From contig NC_045145.1 of NCBI RefSeq assembly GCF_008831285.2, positions 5,580,802-5,644,801 of the forward strand: a stretch of 64,000 nt of DNA, read 5' to 3'. Shown piece after piece: positions 36,185-48,552 of the stretch; the first letter of the stretch is position 1, and every line of letters starts with the position of its first letter. The notes below the pieces were generated by a model. That model worked only from the letters and a program-made list of their open reading frames with translations. It was not told where the DNA came from and made no database searches. Source of the stretch: Nymphaea colorata. Taxonomy: Eukaryota; Streptophyta; Magnoliopsida; Nymphaeales; Nymphaeaceae. The position numbers were made by a program, and so were the translations under genes.

Positions 36185-36705
36185 TTGGACTGGTGGACTA
36201 CAAACTAGTGAATGGGGCACTCTCTTGTTCACAGACAATGATAAGAGTTGTAATCAGCTAAAAACATTGTTGTGTAGGTAGGTGATAATAACTCAGAGGG
36301 CAGGTCATGCATTGGACACCATGCTATCTCGTATAGATGAGGAACTCAAGGCCTATGATGGTGTTGTTTCTATAGTAAGTTCCTTGATGTGAGTCTGAAC
36401 AGGTTTTTTCTTTTCAAAGAAAGCATGCTACGGCCCTGCTGATGAGAAATTTGTCAGCCTTCTAAGATGACATTAGGCTGCTCTTAGATCTGGTCTATAT
36501 CTAGATTATTAAAGCAAATACTCCAAATGAATGAATATCATGAATGTTTTATCTGACGGCAGAACAGTACGATTGGTCAATTTTATCTGAATGAATATCA
36601 TGAATTCCATCTGAAAAAAAAAAATAAGGTAATATGGTTCAATTTTCTAGTTTTCAGGTGTTGATCTTTCAGGTAATATGGTAGATTCCTAATCTGATGC
36701 AACAC
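36185..36705 (+). repeat. Duplicated host-gene segment E, second copy, with the empty hAT site
   Basis: Partner of 27243-28915. It carries the reading GHALDTMLSRIDEELKAYDG ahead of a GT site, so it may be the better-preserved exon. At 36546-36553 lies GTTTTATC, the single-copy target of the hAT-like element found in the other copy. It also has an extra 'cggccctgctgatgagaaat' piece (about 36431-36450) missing from the first copy. Confidence 0.87.
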
Positions 36706-37009
36706 GTTTAGAAAATTTAGACTGTTGTAGTGACAAGGTGTGTAACTTAAAATATTATATAGAGTTAACCTTTTAGGGTGTTTTTGAAGTTCAAGTTGAT
36801 TCAATTTATTTCCTTTGATCATTTAGCTATTTTTATCTAAATGGTTGTGGGCAGGTTTGGAGCTGGAACTATTATAGAGGCTATTTATTGGGCCTGCTGC
36901 AGCAATTGATAATCTCTCCAGATTGGTGTGCAAAGAGTTCAAACTATGAGTACAAGAAATCTGTGAATTTTTTTTTTTAATTTCTACATTTCTGTTCATT
37001 TCAGTTAGA

Positions 37010-37918
37010 GCTGGCTCATCTCTAACACAGCCTTCACCCTGTCCCGAACATTGACGTATATGGCCTTGTTCCTTCAGAAACTATCGAGCTCGATGAAGAA
37101 AACTTTCTTTACGCAGAGTTTGGGATTGGATTTGTCTGAGATGGTTGTTCATTTCCCAGTGGACGGCGTGCCATGAACTATAGGCTCAAGCCATTCACAT
37201 TGCTTGGTGGCCAGTTGCCTAATCAAATGAGGCTGATGCCTTCTGGGTGCACGAATTTGTGCTCAGTGAGCATGGGATATGATTTGAAGGATTTCATAAT
37301 ACCCTTGTTGGGAGCTGTGTTCTAGTAAAGTTTTGCAGCGCTTGCAAACACGGGAAGTGGGCTCATTCACCCTCAAGACCCAAGTATAGGAAAGTATGAG
37401 GGTGCCAAAGTGCCATTGGGTCTTATTGCCTTTCAATCAATGAGGCAAACTCTTACGTGATCATCTCGATTGACCAGACCTCCATGAAGTTCTTAAATTT
37501 AATTTCAATTCGTGGGCATTTGACCATTTTCATCACCGTGAAGGAGAGAAATCGTGAGCTTACGGGCATCGACAGGCAACGAAGGGAGAGTTGAAGGAGA
37601 TTCTTGCAGATCTCGACGATCCCAATGGCGTGGTGCCGATCCATATCATCACGCATGTATCGAGATGGTAACCCATGCCTGTTAGTTTCTGCATTTTATT
37701 TACGATCACGGTATCTCTCTCTTGATTGAAAAACCGAGTGCTTAGGTTCATAGGGACATTTTCGTTGACCACCATGGAGAAGTTCCCCTGTTAATTTGTG
37801 TCGATTCAACGCCGAAGCGTTACTATCCTGACCTTGATTCTGCTGCAAATTTTCGTGAAATTTTCACTAGTCTATGCGGAAACCGCTTGCAAATTAAGGG
37901 CATAGGCATCCTTGGAAG
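37010..37918 (+). pseudogene. Unidentified host-gene remnant, several exon-like pieces
   Basis: Plus-strand coding-like pieces appear in changing frames: IDVYGLVPSETIELDEENFL then YAEFGIGFV (37052-37135, ending at a stop); HEFVLSEHGI (near 37250); RQATKGELKEILADLDDPNG (37574-37635); HRDIFVDHHGEVPLLICVDS; and YYPDLDSAANFREIFTSLCG up to GGAAG|GTATC (37918). The last piece leads into segment A, third copy. The composition looks protein-coding but is broken by stops and frame changes. I do not recognise the family; a single fast-decaying gene spread over 25-38 kb is possible. Confidence 0.45.
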
Positions 37919-38640
37919 GTATCTTTCATTTTTCAACTTCTTTCTTGTTTAGGTTCATCGTCTTTCGTTTCTTCGTTTTGGCTTTCCGAATTTCCATTTC
38001 TTGTATATTTATTAGTTGTTTTCTTTTCTTAGCTTTTTAACTCATTTTCAACTTTCCTTCGCCTTTTTGGTTCCCAATTGTTTTTTTTTTTTTTTGAGCA
38101 GCGCTTCTGAATAGTTTTTTTCTCAATTCTAATATTGATCGGATCCGAAGCTATGGTTTACCCCACTATTGTGTTAAAGCTTGGTGTCAGATTATTTTAT
38201 TCTTCGTTTTTTTGTTGGGAATTAATGTACGGATGGTACCGTGAAGTTCGAATGTCTCCTAGATGCGGACTGAAATTATTATTTTCCTACGTTTCTTATA
38301 ATTTAGCACCCAAGTTTGTTATGCTTCGTGTTTTCTGCTACAATCTTCTTCAGTTTGAGGTAGTATTGGGGAGGATGAGATACTGTCAAGCAATGATGTT
38401 AAGCGCTTATGTCCTTAAGTGCGGGATTCTATTGTTTCTCACATAAAAATTCAGGTTCACCTGAATATTTTGGGGAATTATCAAGTGCGAGTTTGATGCC
38501 TGTGTTCTGCCTCCATCACTCTGCTTGTCGCTTGTATGTCCTAACAACGGGTGGCGCCTTTCAATTACACGTCAAATTTCAAATTTGGCATTGATTTCAG
38601 ATGGCCGTATGGTAGGCTTGTTCTGGTTTAACCTTTCATT
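37880..38640 (+). repeat. Duplicated host-gene segment A, third copy
   Basis: Same order of landmarks as at 25300-26300 and 30330-31330, closest to the first copy ('ttgaggtagtattggggagg', 'atgagatactg', 'ggttcrcctgaatattttgg'). It lies outside the D/E pair, so at least two duplication events are needed. Confidence 0.78.
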
Positions 38641-38649
38641 GATTTCGAG

Positions 38650-39185
38650 AAGGTAATAGGAATCTATTATTCAAGTACAGTACTTATGGTCTTGAAGGTT
38701 TTATGCCAAAGGCGCTTTGTCCTAAGTAAATAATAAAAGTACAGTACATTTTCCTTTTCAAGTGCAGTGGAGGATTTGGTAACTAGGGGGAACTAATTGC
38801 CTCTTAACAAGGCTACGGACCTGGGGTACCCAGTACCCTTTTGTTGGATATGGAAACTTAATTTATAACTTGCGCACTTTCGCCGGTCAGATCGCCCAAC
38901 ATGAGTAATTAGTTCTTGACTTCTAGCAAGACAACCTCGTTTATTGTGTTCATCTCTTTATTTATGGGCACACTTTCTTAGATGCTACAAATAAAGGCAT
39001 AAAAGTCGCTTTTAGATGCACGCGAAAATGACTGTTTGAAGCCCAATTATTTTTCCTTCAAAATGTCATTTTCAACATGTTTGGGCGCGCTAGAAAGAAT
39101 TTTGGCCAGCCACTGGTACAAACCGACTTTGATTGGTATCAACCACGAGCCAGCATCATTTGCAATGTATACGAAACTCTCTCTC
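38650..39185. other. Non-coding stretch
   Basis: No gene or clear repeat seen. Confidence 0.5.
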
Positions 39186-39189
39186 TAAG

Positions 39190-39339
39190 TGATGGTAGGG
39201 TAGTGCAATTGGTCGGGTTAGATGGTGTGTTATAGTCATGTCCTCAGTTCGAACCTTGAAGGGTGCCATCCTCATGGAATTCAGCAGTGTTTATCTTGAG
39301 ATTAAGAGTGCCAATATAAGTTCAAGTGGATTGGTTCTT

Positions 39340-39341
<2 letters not shown>
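39190..39341 (+). mobile_element. tRNA-derived SINE candidate
   Basis: The segment has an A-box-like TAGTGCAATTGG (39201-39212) and a B-box-like AGTTCGAACC (39245-39254) at tRNA-like spacing of about 33 bases, followed by about 90 bases of non-tRNA body and then a CT microsatellite. This is the layout of plant SINEs transcribed by RNA polymerase III. No target duplication was found and it does not fold as a proper tRNA, so it is a candidate only. Confidence 0.5.

Positions 39342-39378
<37 letters not shown>
39342..39378 (+). repeat. CT microsatellite
   Basis: About 18 uninterrupted CT units. Confidence 0.97.
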
Positions 39379-39383
<5 letters not shown>

Positions 39384-40535
39384 TAAGTCGAGCCACCAAA
39401 CTCCCTAAAAGAGAGGGTTTTAGAAGAATCGATGGCATTAGGGCCCTCGAGGGAATCCCCTTTAGTCGAGGATTCTGGTGTTGAAACCCTCAACCAAGTG
39501 TTTTTAGTCGGTTCAAATGAGAATGAGAAACCTTTAGTAGGGTTTGTTGAGAAACCTTTGACCGAAGGATTCAAAAAAGCTTGGCCGAGGGCGAAAAGCC
39601 TCAATGGAGTGTCATAACCACATTCCCAGCTATCATCTGCCTCCATGGTAGGAAGGAGCCTCAAGCAAGAGAAATGTTGCATTTAAACAAGTTCGAACTC
39701 CAACATAGTCTATCAAGTCAAGCTCAAGGAGACTTTGTAAAGCTTGACTGGAGTTCAAGTCAAGCTAGTGCTGGTTGATCTCAAGCTTGGCTCATGTACA
39801 TCCCCATCTCTCTCTGATTGTGGAAGTGTTGCTCTCGCTCTCTCAATTTGTGGCGGACGTGCTAGGTCAAGGGTAGGGCGTGGCTCACCAAACCCCACCT
39901 TCCTTAAAATGTCATAAGCCACAGAAAAGGTACCCAATACAATGATCTTCCTCCTTGATCCCCTCCCACACTAGAGAAAAGGTATCCAGTCGTCTTTTAC
40001 CAACTGGTAGTGATGGATCCGGCGTTGCCTCGCTGGCTGACTTCAATTAGTCCCAGTTCGACAGGCCGGTGAGTCAAGTAACAAGGTTTATTGCAAGTAA
40101 TTTATCTTGCCCGGCTCATCTTCATAAATTTTATCCTCTTTCCCATATTCTAGTGGTTCCAATGTTTCGTTATCACCGTGCAGGAACTTTAGACAACTTT
40201 TGTGCTTTCACTGAGACATATATGCAAAATACAGAAACATGTAAAATTACCAAGGACGGGAAGGTAGAAAAACACAGAATGAATAGAAAGAAACTACAGT
40301 TTTTTTATCTTCCTAATAGCATTACATATATGTACGAGCGTGAAGATAAATCTTCATGAGAATATGAGCTGGGCTTCATTGTAGAATTGCAAGTGGGACA
40401 GAATACAAGGTGCTCGTCCATTTCTTAGTTTTTAAGCTTCGATAAGCTATTAGAATGGCTTCCAATAATTGCAAAACGTTAGAAGCAACATGTACCATTT
40501 TAGTAGTATGTTATAATCAGCTGCGAAAAGGCCCA
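39379..40535. other. Intergenic stretch without a supported gene
   Basis: Open frames at 39383-39682 (minus) and 39432-39617 (plus) overlap and have no recognised domain; they could be debris of a mobile element. The rest is featureless. Confidence 0.45.
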
Positions 40536-40539
40536 CAGT

Positions 40540-40737
40540 AATCCAACGGTAACAATTAGGTTTGGAATTTTAATGCTTTCATCAAATAAGTCATTTTAAA
40601 ATCTGGAATCAAAATTTCAGGCTGTCAAACGAGGAAACTGACACTTGGAATTTTCATTCCAGTTCCAGTTTCAGGTGATGTAATTCTCGAATTTTGATTC
40701 CAGAATCAAAATTCCAGGTTACCAAATGCCCCCAAAT
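40540..40737. mobile_element. Possible decayed MITE
   Basis: The segment contains repeated and inverted forms of 'ggaatcaaaatttca' and 'ttttgattcc' and ends in 'ggttaccaaatgccccc', a style seen at ends of plant TIR elements. Clear termini and target duplication are missing. Confidence 0.35.
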
Positions 40738-40953
40738 TATTATTTGGTTTGACCTCTGGAAATATATATACGCGTATATGGTTCATTGGAAAAAAACATC
40801 TCATGCAAATATTATTAAAGAGCGCATTATCATGTCCAATGTTTCCGGAAACCTGCATAGACACTGAGGGTGGTAACCCCTGTATGCTCGCCAGGCATTG
40901 TCGACCCTCACTAGCACTTGAAGCAAATGCTTCTTGTGACAGCCGCTTGTTAA

Positions 40954-41077
40954 TTAAATGACCTCCAATGCCTGAAGAATGTCAGCCTCCACATCTTCAT
41001 AATCTTCGACTCCCATACTAAATCGAACCAGTGAGTCCTTGATCCCATATTCAGCTCTCTCAGGCGGAGTAAGATCC
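40954..41077 (-). CDS. CGS: CGS last exon and stop
   Basis: 124 bp: one base finishing a tryptophan codon, 40 codons and TAA. C-terminus [10 protein letters not shown] is the usual end of the family, so the protein is not truncated here. The 3' UTR end could not be placed. Confidence 0.96.
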
Positions 41078-41928
41078 CTGTTCATTAGAGCAAACATAAT
41101 CACTCAAACGAAGAACCGAAGAGGCAGTACATGCCACTAAATAAATCTCAACCAAAAGCTGGTGTCGATAATAGCTCGTTCAATCAAGAAATGGCCAAAT
41201 AATGTAGCTCACTGAATCAGAAAAGGCTGAGATATCGGAAAAATGTTTCCTTGATTTATCCGGCAAACCTGGCCTGCAGTTCCATTGCATGTCTTGCAAT
41301 AGTCGGGTAAAAACTATTCATTTCAAGCTGTGGTCTATCCGCTATCATTTTCTATTGGAAACTTAAGACCTTTATTTACGAGCAAATTTATGCTTAAAAA
41401 AGACAGGACGCATGCGTGTGTGCAGGTGAGAGAGAGAGAGATTGAGATACCAATAGGACATGATAGTGGGTGGATCCACAATGCTTTCACAGCCTCCAAA
41501 TGATGGAGCAAGATAAGGAATCCTCAAGGAGTCAACGAATTTCCTCGTAGTATTCAGATCCCCAGACACCTGCCGAAGAATGAAATAATCAATAAGTATT
41601 CTAGGAGAGCCAGCTGTTGCATCCAAAGGCAAATGAAAAAAGAATATTAATACACACCTCAAAACTGACAACACCACCAAAGCCTTTCATCTGTTTAACA
41701 GCTATGTGGTGCTCTGGGTGGCTGGGCAGGCCCGGGTAATGGACACGTGAAACCTGAAAATTTTTAGACATCATAACCAAGTAGCAGAGACACCTAACGG
41801 ACAGGAATACTTGTCTTTAAATTTAGAATTGTGCTTGTGAGCTATGAAGTTAGAACTAAAGCAGCAGACTATTGTTGTCTGAGAACAGTATCATACCTTT
41901 TCTGAACATCGTCCATTATTAAGGAACC

Positions 41929-42008
<80 letters not shown>

Positions 42009-45000
42009 AATATGGATAATTGTTTCAAAATAACTAAATAAAAATGCCAAAAAACAAGTGAAAACATGATGCTTTGAAAATATAGCCAGATGAAAATATT
42101 GAAAAAAAATTTATCTTTCAAAAATCACTTTTAACATATTTTAAATCTTTTTAATAATTTACAAATGCACTAAACCATTTACAGATGCATGCTTAGCCTT
42201 TAAAACATCATATCCAACTGCCTGTAATTCACAAAGAGGCACTTGTGCTTAATGTCCACCTTTTAACTGCAACTATGTATAAGCTAGTGGAACAAAGTTA
42301 TCCACAGATTTTATTAATTCCCGCTCGTTTCCCTTTGTTCAAGACCTAGAAGGATAATTGTTTTGACGCTAGTGCAGTTAAACTTTGTTTAATCTCCATG
42401 TTCAAGATCTTCCCATTTACAATTTTCAATTATTTGGAGCTCCTTGCAGACCAATAGATTCCACCACTTGGTATATTGTTTGAATCAATAGTATCTCTCT
42501 CTCTCTCCCTCCCTTCCCACTTTGCTGAAGCACAAAATTATTCCAGTCTTTCAGAAATATCTATTCTTATTCATTGGAGCTCAAAAACGTGCCAGTTTTA
42601 GACATCTAACTTTGTCTGGTTTGCAATAGATTGAAGCACATTTGAAACGCAACTATCACTTTTTTTTTGTCCCGAACTTCACTTCAGAACAAATCTTGAT
42701 GCACAATCATGGCCACTTCACATTCAGAAACCATGAGAGAGGAGAGATGCTGGAGGCCTCCAGAAGCTTCGGAGGTCAATATTCATAGCCCTTCGCACAT
42801 AGGGGGATGGAGTTGTCCTTTGGTTTAATGCAAAGGACAACTATGTGACATGCTTGAAAACAGCATCCACACCCATGTCGCTGTCGGTGTGGTTGTGCGT
42901 GCTGGTGTGGCTCTAACATGGCATTTAACACGGTCAACACACATCAGCTGCAGTCAACTGCACCTGACCAAATTTGTCCTATTTTTGACATGCACTCGAC
43001 TCATGTCAACAGTGAGTCAGGTGCTGTCAACCTGCACAAAGACATGCTTGTCCTTTTTCTCAAAAAAAAAACTTGAAGTAAAAAGGGTTTTCTTCAATTG
43101 AAGCCTTAGTTTTTGGTTTTTATACATGTGTTGGTGCCCTATTGGCCTGTTCTTATCAACTCCAGCCCAAGCTGTCCAACCGTTAATATTTAGCCTGGTC
43201 AGATACTAGTCTTATTAATAAAGTTCATTATTTGATTTACTTGCATTAATGTCAATACTTTGTAGACTTCATGACTCCTTAGATACCAATCAATACAATT
43301 ATTTTAGTAAATTGTTCAACAATTCTGTGTGTGTGTGTGTGCCTTCATGTGTGTTTTTCCATACTGTTAACACCCCAAATTTTTTCCATCTCAGTCGATA
43401 TGGATGCAATTTCAAAATCTTACAAAAGAATTTCACAAAACAATTGTTTAACTTCATAGAAAATTTCGAATCTAAACATAATTTAGGTTCAAGTCATGAA
43501 TTCAACTCGTAGCACAAACCCCAAGGCAGGATTACGAGTCCAAATCCTAATCCAATATTCAAAATTGGATCCACATTCGGTTTTGAAATTCAAATCCAAT
43601 TAGAAAACTTAAATCCGAAGACTATATCTAATTCAAGATATAAATTGCCAAATGGGACCCACATGTGGGCCCACCTACTATGCATGGCCAAGAGCCCACC
43701 CATGATGTTAAAATATAAATCCTTCACCAGCACGTTGAAGAGGAGTCTCTTAGGATTCCACCTCCTTGTAGAATGTGTTAAAATATTTAATGTCCTTGTA
43801 ACATGTGAAGAGTCTCCTAGGATTCCATGTTATAGTTAATATCCTTGTTATATGGGAAGTCTCCTAGGATTCTATGTTGTAATTAATATCCTTGTAATAT
43901 GTGAAGTCTCTTAGGTTTCTATGATGTAATTAATGTCCTTGGAGCTTGTGAAATCTCCTAGGATTCTAGGATTGGAGACTCTTAGAATTCTGAAAATGAG
44001 ATTATAAATAGAGGCCGTGCAAACCATTTTGGCTACGGCTTCTTCTCCTCAGTTTCTTCTTGTTTTCATTCTCTCTCTCTCTCTCTCTGCGTGAGTGCTG
44101 TTTTCGGGTTACAGATATTGGTGCTACATTTCTATCATGGTATCAGAGCGCCAGGTTACGTTATCTCTACCAAACGAAATGCCCAAACAGGTCTGATCTG
44201 GTTAGAACTCTTTTCTCATCTTGTCTCTATCCTGAATTTACTTTTCCCTTGCGCAATTCTTGTTCCTTTTTCTTCTTGCTTACCAAGGACACATCTTGTT
44301 ATATCGTGTCTTCTTTCCCTCTCATCTTCTACCTATATACCATTCCTTTCTGCTGTCATGGAAAACCTTTCGCATTCTGGCATGTCCTCAAGTTTTCTTC
44401 CTCACCTTATTACCGAAAAACTCAACCATGAGAATTATCTGATCTGGAAAAGGCAAATCATGCCTTTCATAAGAAGTCAAGGCCTCTTTGGACATCTCGA
44501 TGGTTCAACAAAGGCTCCACCAATATCCGTCTTACAGGAAATAAAAAATGAGGCAGGAGAAGTTATTGCTGTTCATGAAGACAACAATCCTGAACATGCT
44601 ATGTGGATGAGACGTGATCAAAGTCTGGTTGCGTATATTTTGTCCACTTTATCTCAACAAGTGTTACTTTCAGTTTCTGATGATTGTACTGCAGAAGAAT
44701 TATGGGAAACCCTTGCTGATACCTTTTCCCAAATATCAGAAGCTCGAATTATGTACTTAAAGAAAGAATTTCAGAATTTGAGCAAAGGTTCAACGTCTAT
44801 CATGGATTATTTGGGGCGTATTAAGGCCGTCGCAGACCAACTTGCTGCCTCAGGGAATAACATTTCTGATAAGGAAAAGGTGCAGCAAACCTTGAATGGA
44901 CTTGGGCATGATTATCATGCTTTTATTACAGCTCTTGAGGTCCTTCCTGTTCTGCCTTCCTTCAACGAACTACAAGGTAAACTTCTCCAACATGAAATGA

Positions 45001-48000
45001 ATATGAAAAGAGTCATTGAAAGGACTGATCAAGAGAACTCCCAAAATGTGTTGGCTATGAATGTAAAGTTTGGTAAGAGCCATGGGAACTCCAACCATGG
45101 TGGTCGTGGCATTCTACCAACACCACATAACCAAGGTATGTCTCCTTTGGATACTTCAAGAAAAATACCAATTTGTTTTCAGTGCAACAAGAAAGGACAC
45201 ATGAAGGCACAATGTTGGTTTAATCCTCAAAATAAAAACAAAGGGGTAAGACATGATTATAAACAAGGAGGACAAAGTTCTAAATCCACCGCTGAAGATA
45301 TGCAACAGCTATTGATGGCCGCATTCTCAAAGATGACTATAAAGCAAAATGAGCAGGGAGAATGGTTCTTGGATTCAGGTGCAGCTACCCATGTGACAGG
45401 AAATGCAGGTAAATTGACTAACTTATCCCCTCATTACGGTAGAAGTTGCATTATAACAGGTGATGGAAAATCTCATCCTATTACACATATTGGAAATGCA
45501 CATATTCCATTGTCATCCTCGTCTCTATCACTGTCTAATGTTGTTCTTGCTCCCAATATCAAAAAGAACATCATATCCATTTCTAAACTCATTGATGATA
45601 CAAGCTCTTCTGTTGAATTCACACCTTCTTCTGTCTATGTCAAGGACCTCCAAACGAAGAAAATGTTCGCTAGAGGGGAGCGTCAAGGGAATATGTACGT
45701 CCTCAAGGAATGTCTACCCAAGGATTCATCCACTTTTGATATAGGATTGAAGACATTTTCTCTTTCCCATAATGCGTCATCAGTGCCAAGTTCTTGCCAT
45801 TTTCAATCAAAAGTAAGGGGTCCTAACCAATTTTTGGAGTCTGATTTGTGGCATAGTCGGCTAGGACATTGTGGTCGACATTTCATTGAAAAACTTGTCA
45901 CAGATAGTCTCATTCCAAGATCAAGTTTACCTCTTACTTCAAGTGTCAAAAAATGTTCAAGTTGTGGACTTTGTAAGAGTCATGTTTTACCTTTCCATAA
46001 TATAAATCAAAGGGCTTCCAAACCTTTTGAAACTATTTTTTCTGATGTATGGGGGCCAGCCCCTATTGATTCCATGTCTGGGTCAAGATATTATGTCTTA
46101 TTCATTGACTCTTACTCACGTTTCACCTGGATTTACTTCATGAAACACAAATCAGAAGTACCTCACATATTTCGAAACTTCTATGCCATGATTCAAACTA
46201 AATTTTCATCCAATGTGGTGCATTTTCAATGTGATGGAGGGGGAGAATATTCCTCGCTTGATTTTATTGAATTTCTACGTGAAAAAGGGATAACTAGACA
46301 AATTTCCTGCCCTTACACACCACAACAAAATGGTGTAGTTGAGCGGAAACATCGACATATAGTTGAAAGCGCCATGAGCATGATGCATGATACTAATGTG
46401 CCCATTTCCTTGTGGACTGAAGCCTTCCATACTGCTGTATACATAATAAATTGTTTGCCTATGACACTCTTGATGTCTAAATCGCCATATTTTACACTCT
46501 TAGGCAAACAACCTGATTACAAGAACTTGAAGGTTTTTGGTTGTGTATGCTATGTTCACGTTGATGCTGCCTTGAGGAACAAGTTTCAAGACAAAGCTAT
46601 TCAATGTAGATTCGTTGGATATGCTGATGAATATAAAGGTTTTCGATGCTATGATCCAACAACTAAACGTATCAAAACTTCAAGAAATGTCATTTTTGAT
46701 GAACATAGTTTTGATAATACAAATGAAATGCCTATGACCATTGAATCTTATGATCCCTGGACCAGTACACAGTTATTCAATGCAGATCCTGTTATAGAAA
46801 ATGATGTGCCTCAAAGTGAAGATTCAGAGAGAGCAATACAACCGTCGGATATGGCTCAAAGTGAAAATCAAGAAGATCCAACACAGTCATCAAGTCATCA
46901 CGAAAACAATAATGAACAGAGCAACGATGCACATCGGTATTCGGGTCTTATCTACAGTCGACGACTAAGGGACAGAGATGCTCACAATGAAGAAGACAAC
47001 ATGCCCCACCTTAGAAGATCCCAACGCATTCGTCATCCCATTCACAGGTGGGTTAGCTATGATTCTTTATCACTTGATTTTCAGTTATTCATGGCAAAAG
47101 TTGGTAAGGAGGAAGAACCTACTTCATTTGATCAAGCATCAAAATCACATCATTGGAGAAAGGCTATGAAAGAAGAAATGGATGCCTTGCATGAATGTGG
47201 AACATGGGAGATCGTTCCGAGGCCACACGAAAAGAACGTAGTGGGCTCCAAATGGGTATACAAAATTAAATACAAACCTGACGGCAGCATAGAAAGACAC
47301 AAAGCAAGGTTAGTAGCAAAAGGGTTTACACAACAATATGGAGAAGATTATGATGAGACATTCAGCCCTGTGATCAAAATGGGAACAATTCGCGTGATTA
47401 TATCATTGGCAGTTGAATATGGATGGAGACTACATCAAATGGACGTGAAGAATGCTTTTCTTCATGGTGATTTAAGGGAGGAAGTATATATGGAACAACC
47501 TCCAGGATACACGAAAGGAGACTCTCATGCATGGGTTTGCAAACTAAGAAAATCTATTTATGGACTTAAAGAGGCCTCACGTTCGTGGTTTGACAGTTTC
47601 TCTTGCAAGATTCAAGAATGTGGTTTTCGGAGATGTCCTCTAGATCACTCTCCATCAACTTATGACATTCACAGATGCAGATTGGGCTGGAGATCCCGAT
47701 CAAAGAAAGTCCATTTCTGGTTTTTGTATTTTCATTGGACGTAATCTTGTGTCTTGGAGTTGTCGAAAGCAAAAGGCAGTAGCAAGATCCAGCACTGAAG
47801 CTGAATACAGATGCATGGCTGCAAGTACTGCTGAAGTTACATGGGTTAGACATTTGTTAGAAAACATTGGAGAAAAGATTAAAACATCAATGTTAATGTG
47901 CGATAATCAAAGCGCTATTAACATTGCCTTTAATCCCGTACAACATGGTCGAACAAAGCACATTGAGATTGATCAACACTTTGTTAGACAAAAGGTGGAA

Positions 48001-48499
48001 GACAAGGAAATTCAGCCTATTTATGTTCGTACAGATGAACAAGTTGCAGACTTATTTACAAAAGGATTAACAAAGGAACGATTCTGGTTTCTAAAAGGCA
48101 AGTTGTACATGGTGCAAAACCATGCACAACTTGAGGGAGGGTGTTAAAATATAAATCCTTCACCAGCACGTTGAAGAGGAGTCTCTTAGGATTCCACCTC
48201 CTTGTAGAATGTGTTAAAATATTTAATGTCCTTGTAACATGTGAAGAGTCTCCTAGGATTCCATGTTATAGTTAATATCCTTGTTATATGGGAAGTCTCC
48301 TAGGATTCTATGTTGTAGTTAATATCCTTGTAATATGTGAAGTCTCTTAGGTTTCTATGATGTAATTAATGTCCTTGGAGCTTGTGAAATCTCCTAGGAT
48401 TCTAGGATTGGAGACTCTTAGAATTCTGAAAATGAGATTATAAATAGAGGCCGTGCAAACCATTTTGGCTACGGCTTCTTCTCCTCAGTTTCTTCTTGT

Positions 48500-48552
<53 letters not shown>

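Noticed and set aside
43817-43985. Regularly spaced 47-bp repeats as a CRISPR-like array
   Set aside because: The units are contiguous without unique spacers and sit inside a plant LTR.
44138-44152. tRNA-like sequence as a tRNA gene
   Set aside because: Only the tRNA 3'-end complement is present next to an LTR; it is a primer-binding site.
44091-44357. Upstream extension of the Copia C frame to 44091
   Set aside because: The first 89 codons overlap the LTR and primer-binding site, so the real gag start is the ATG at 44358.
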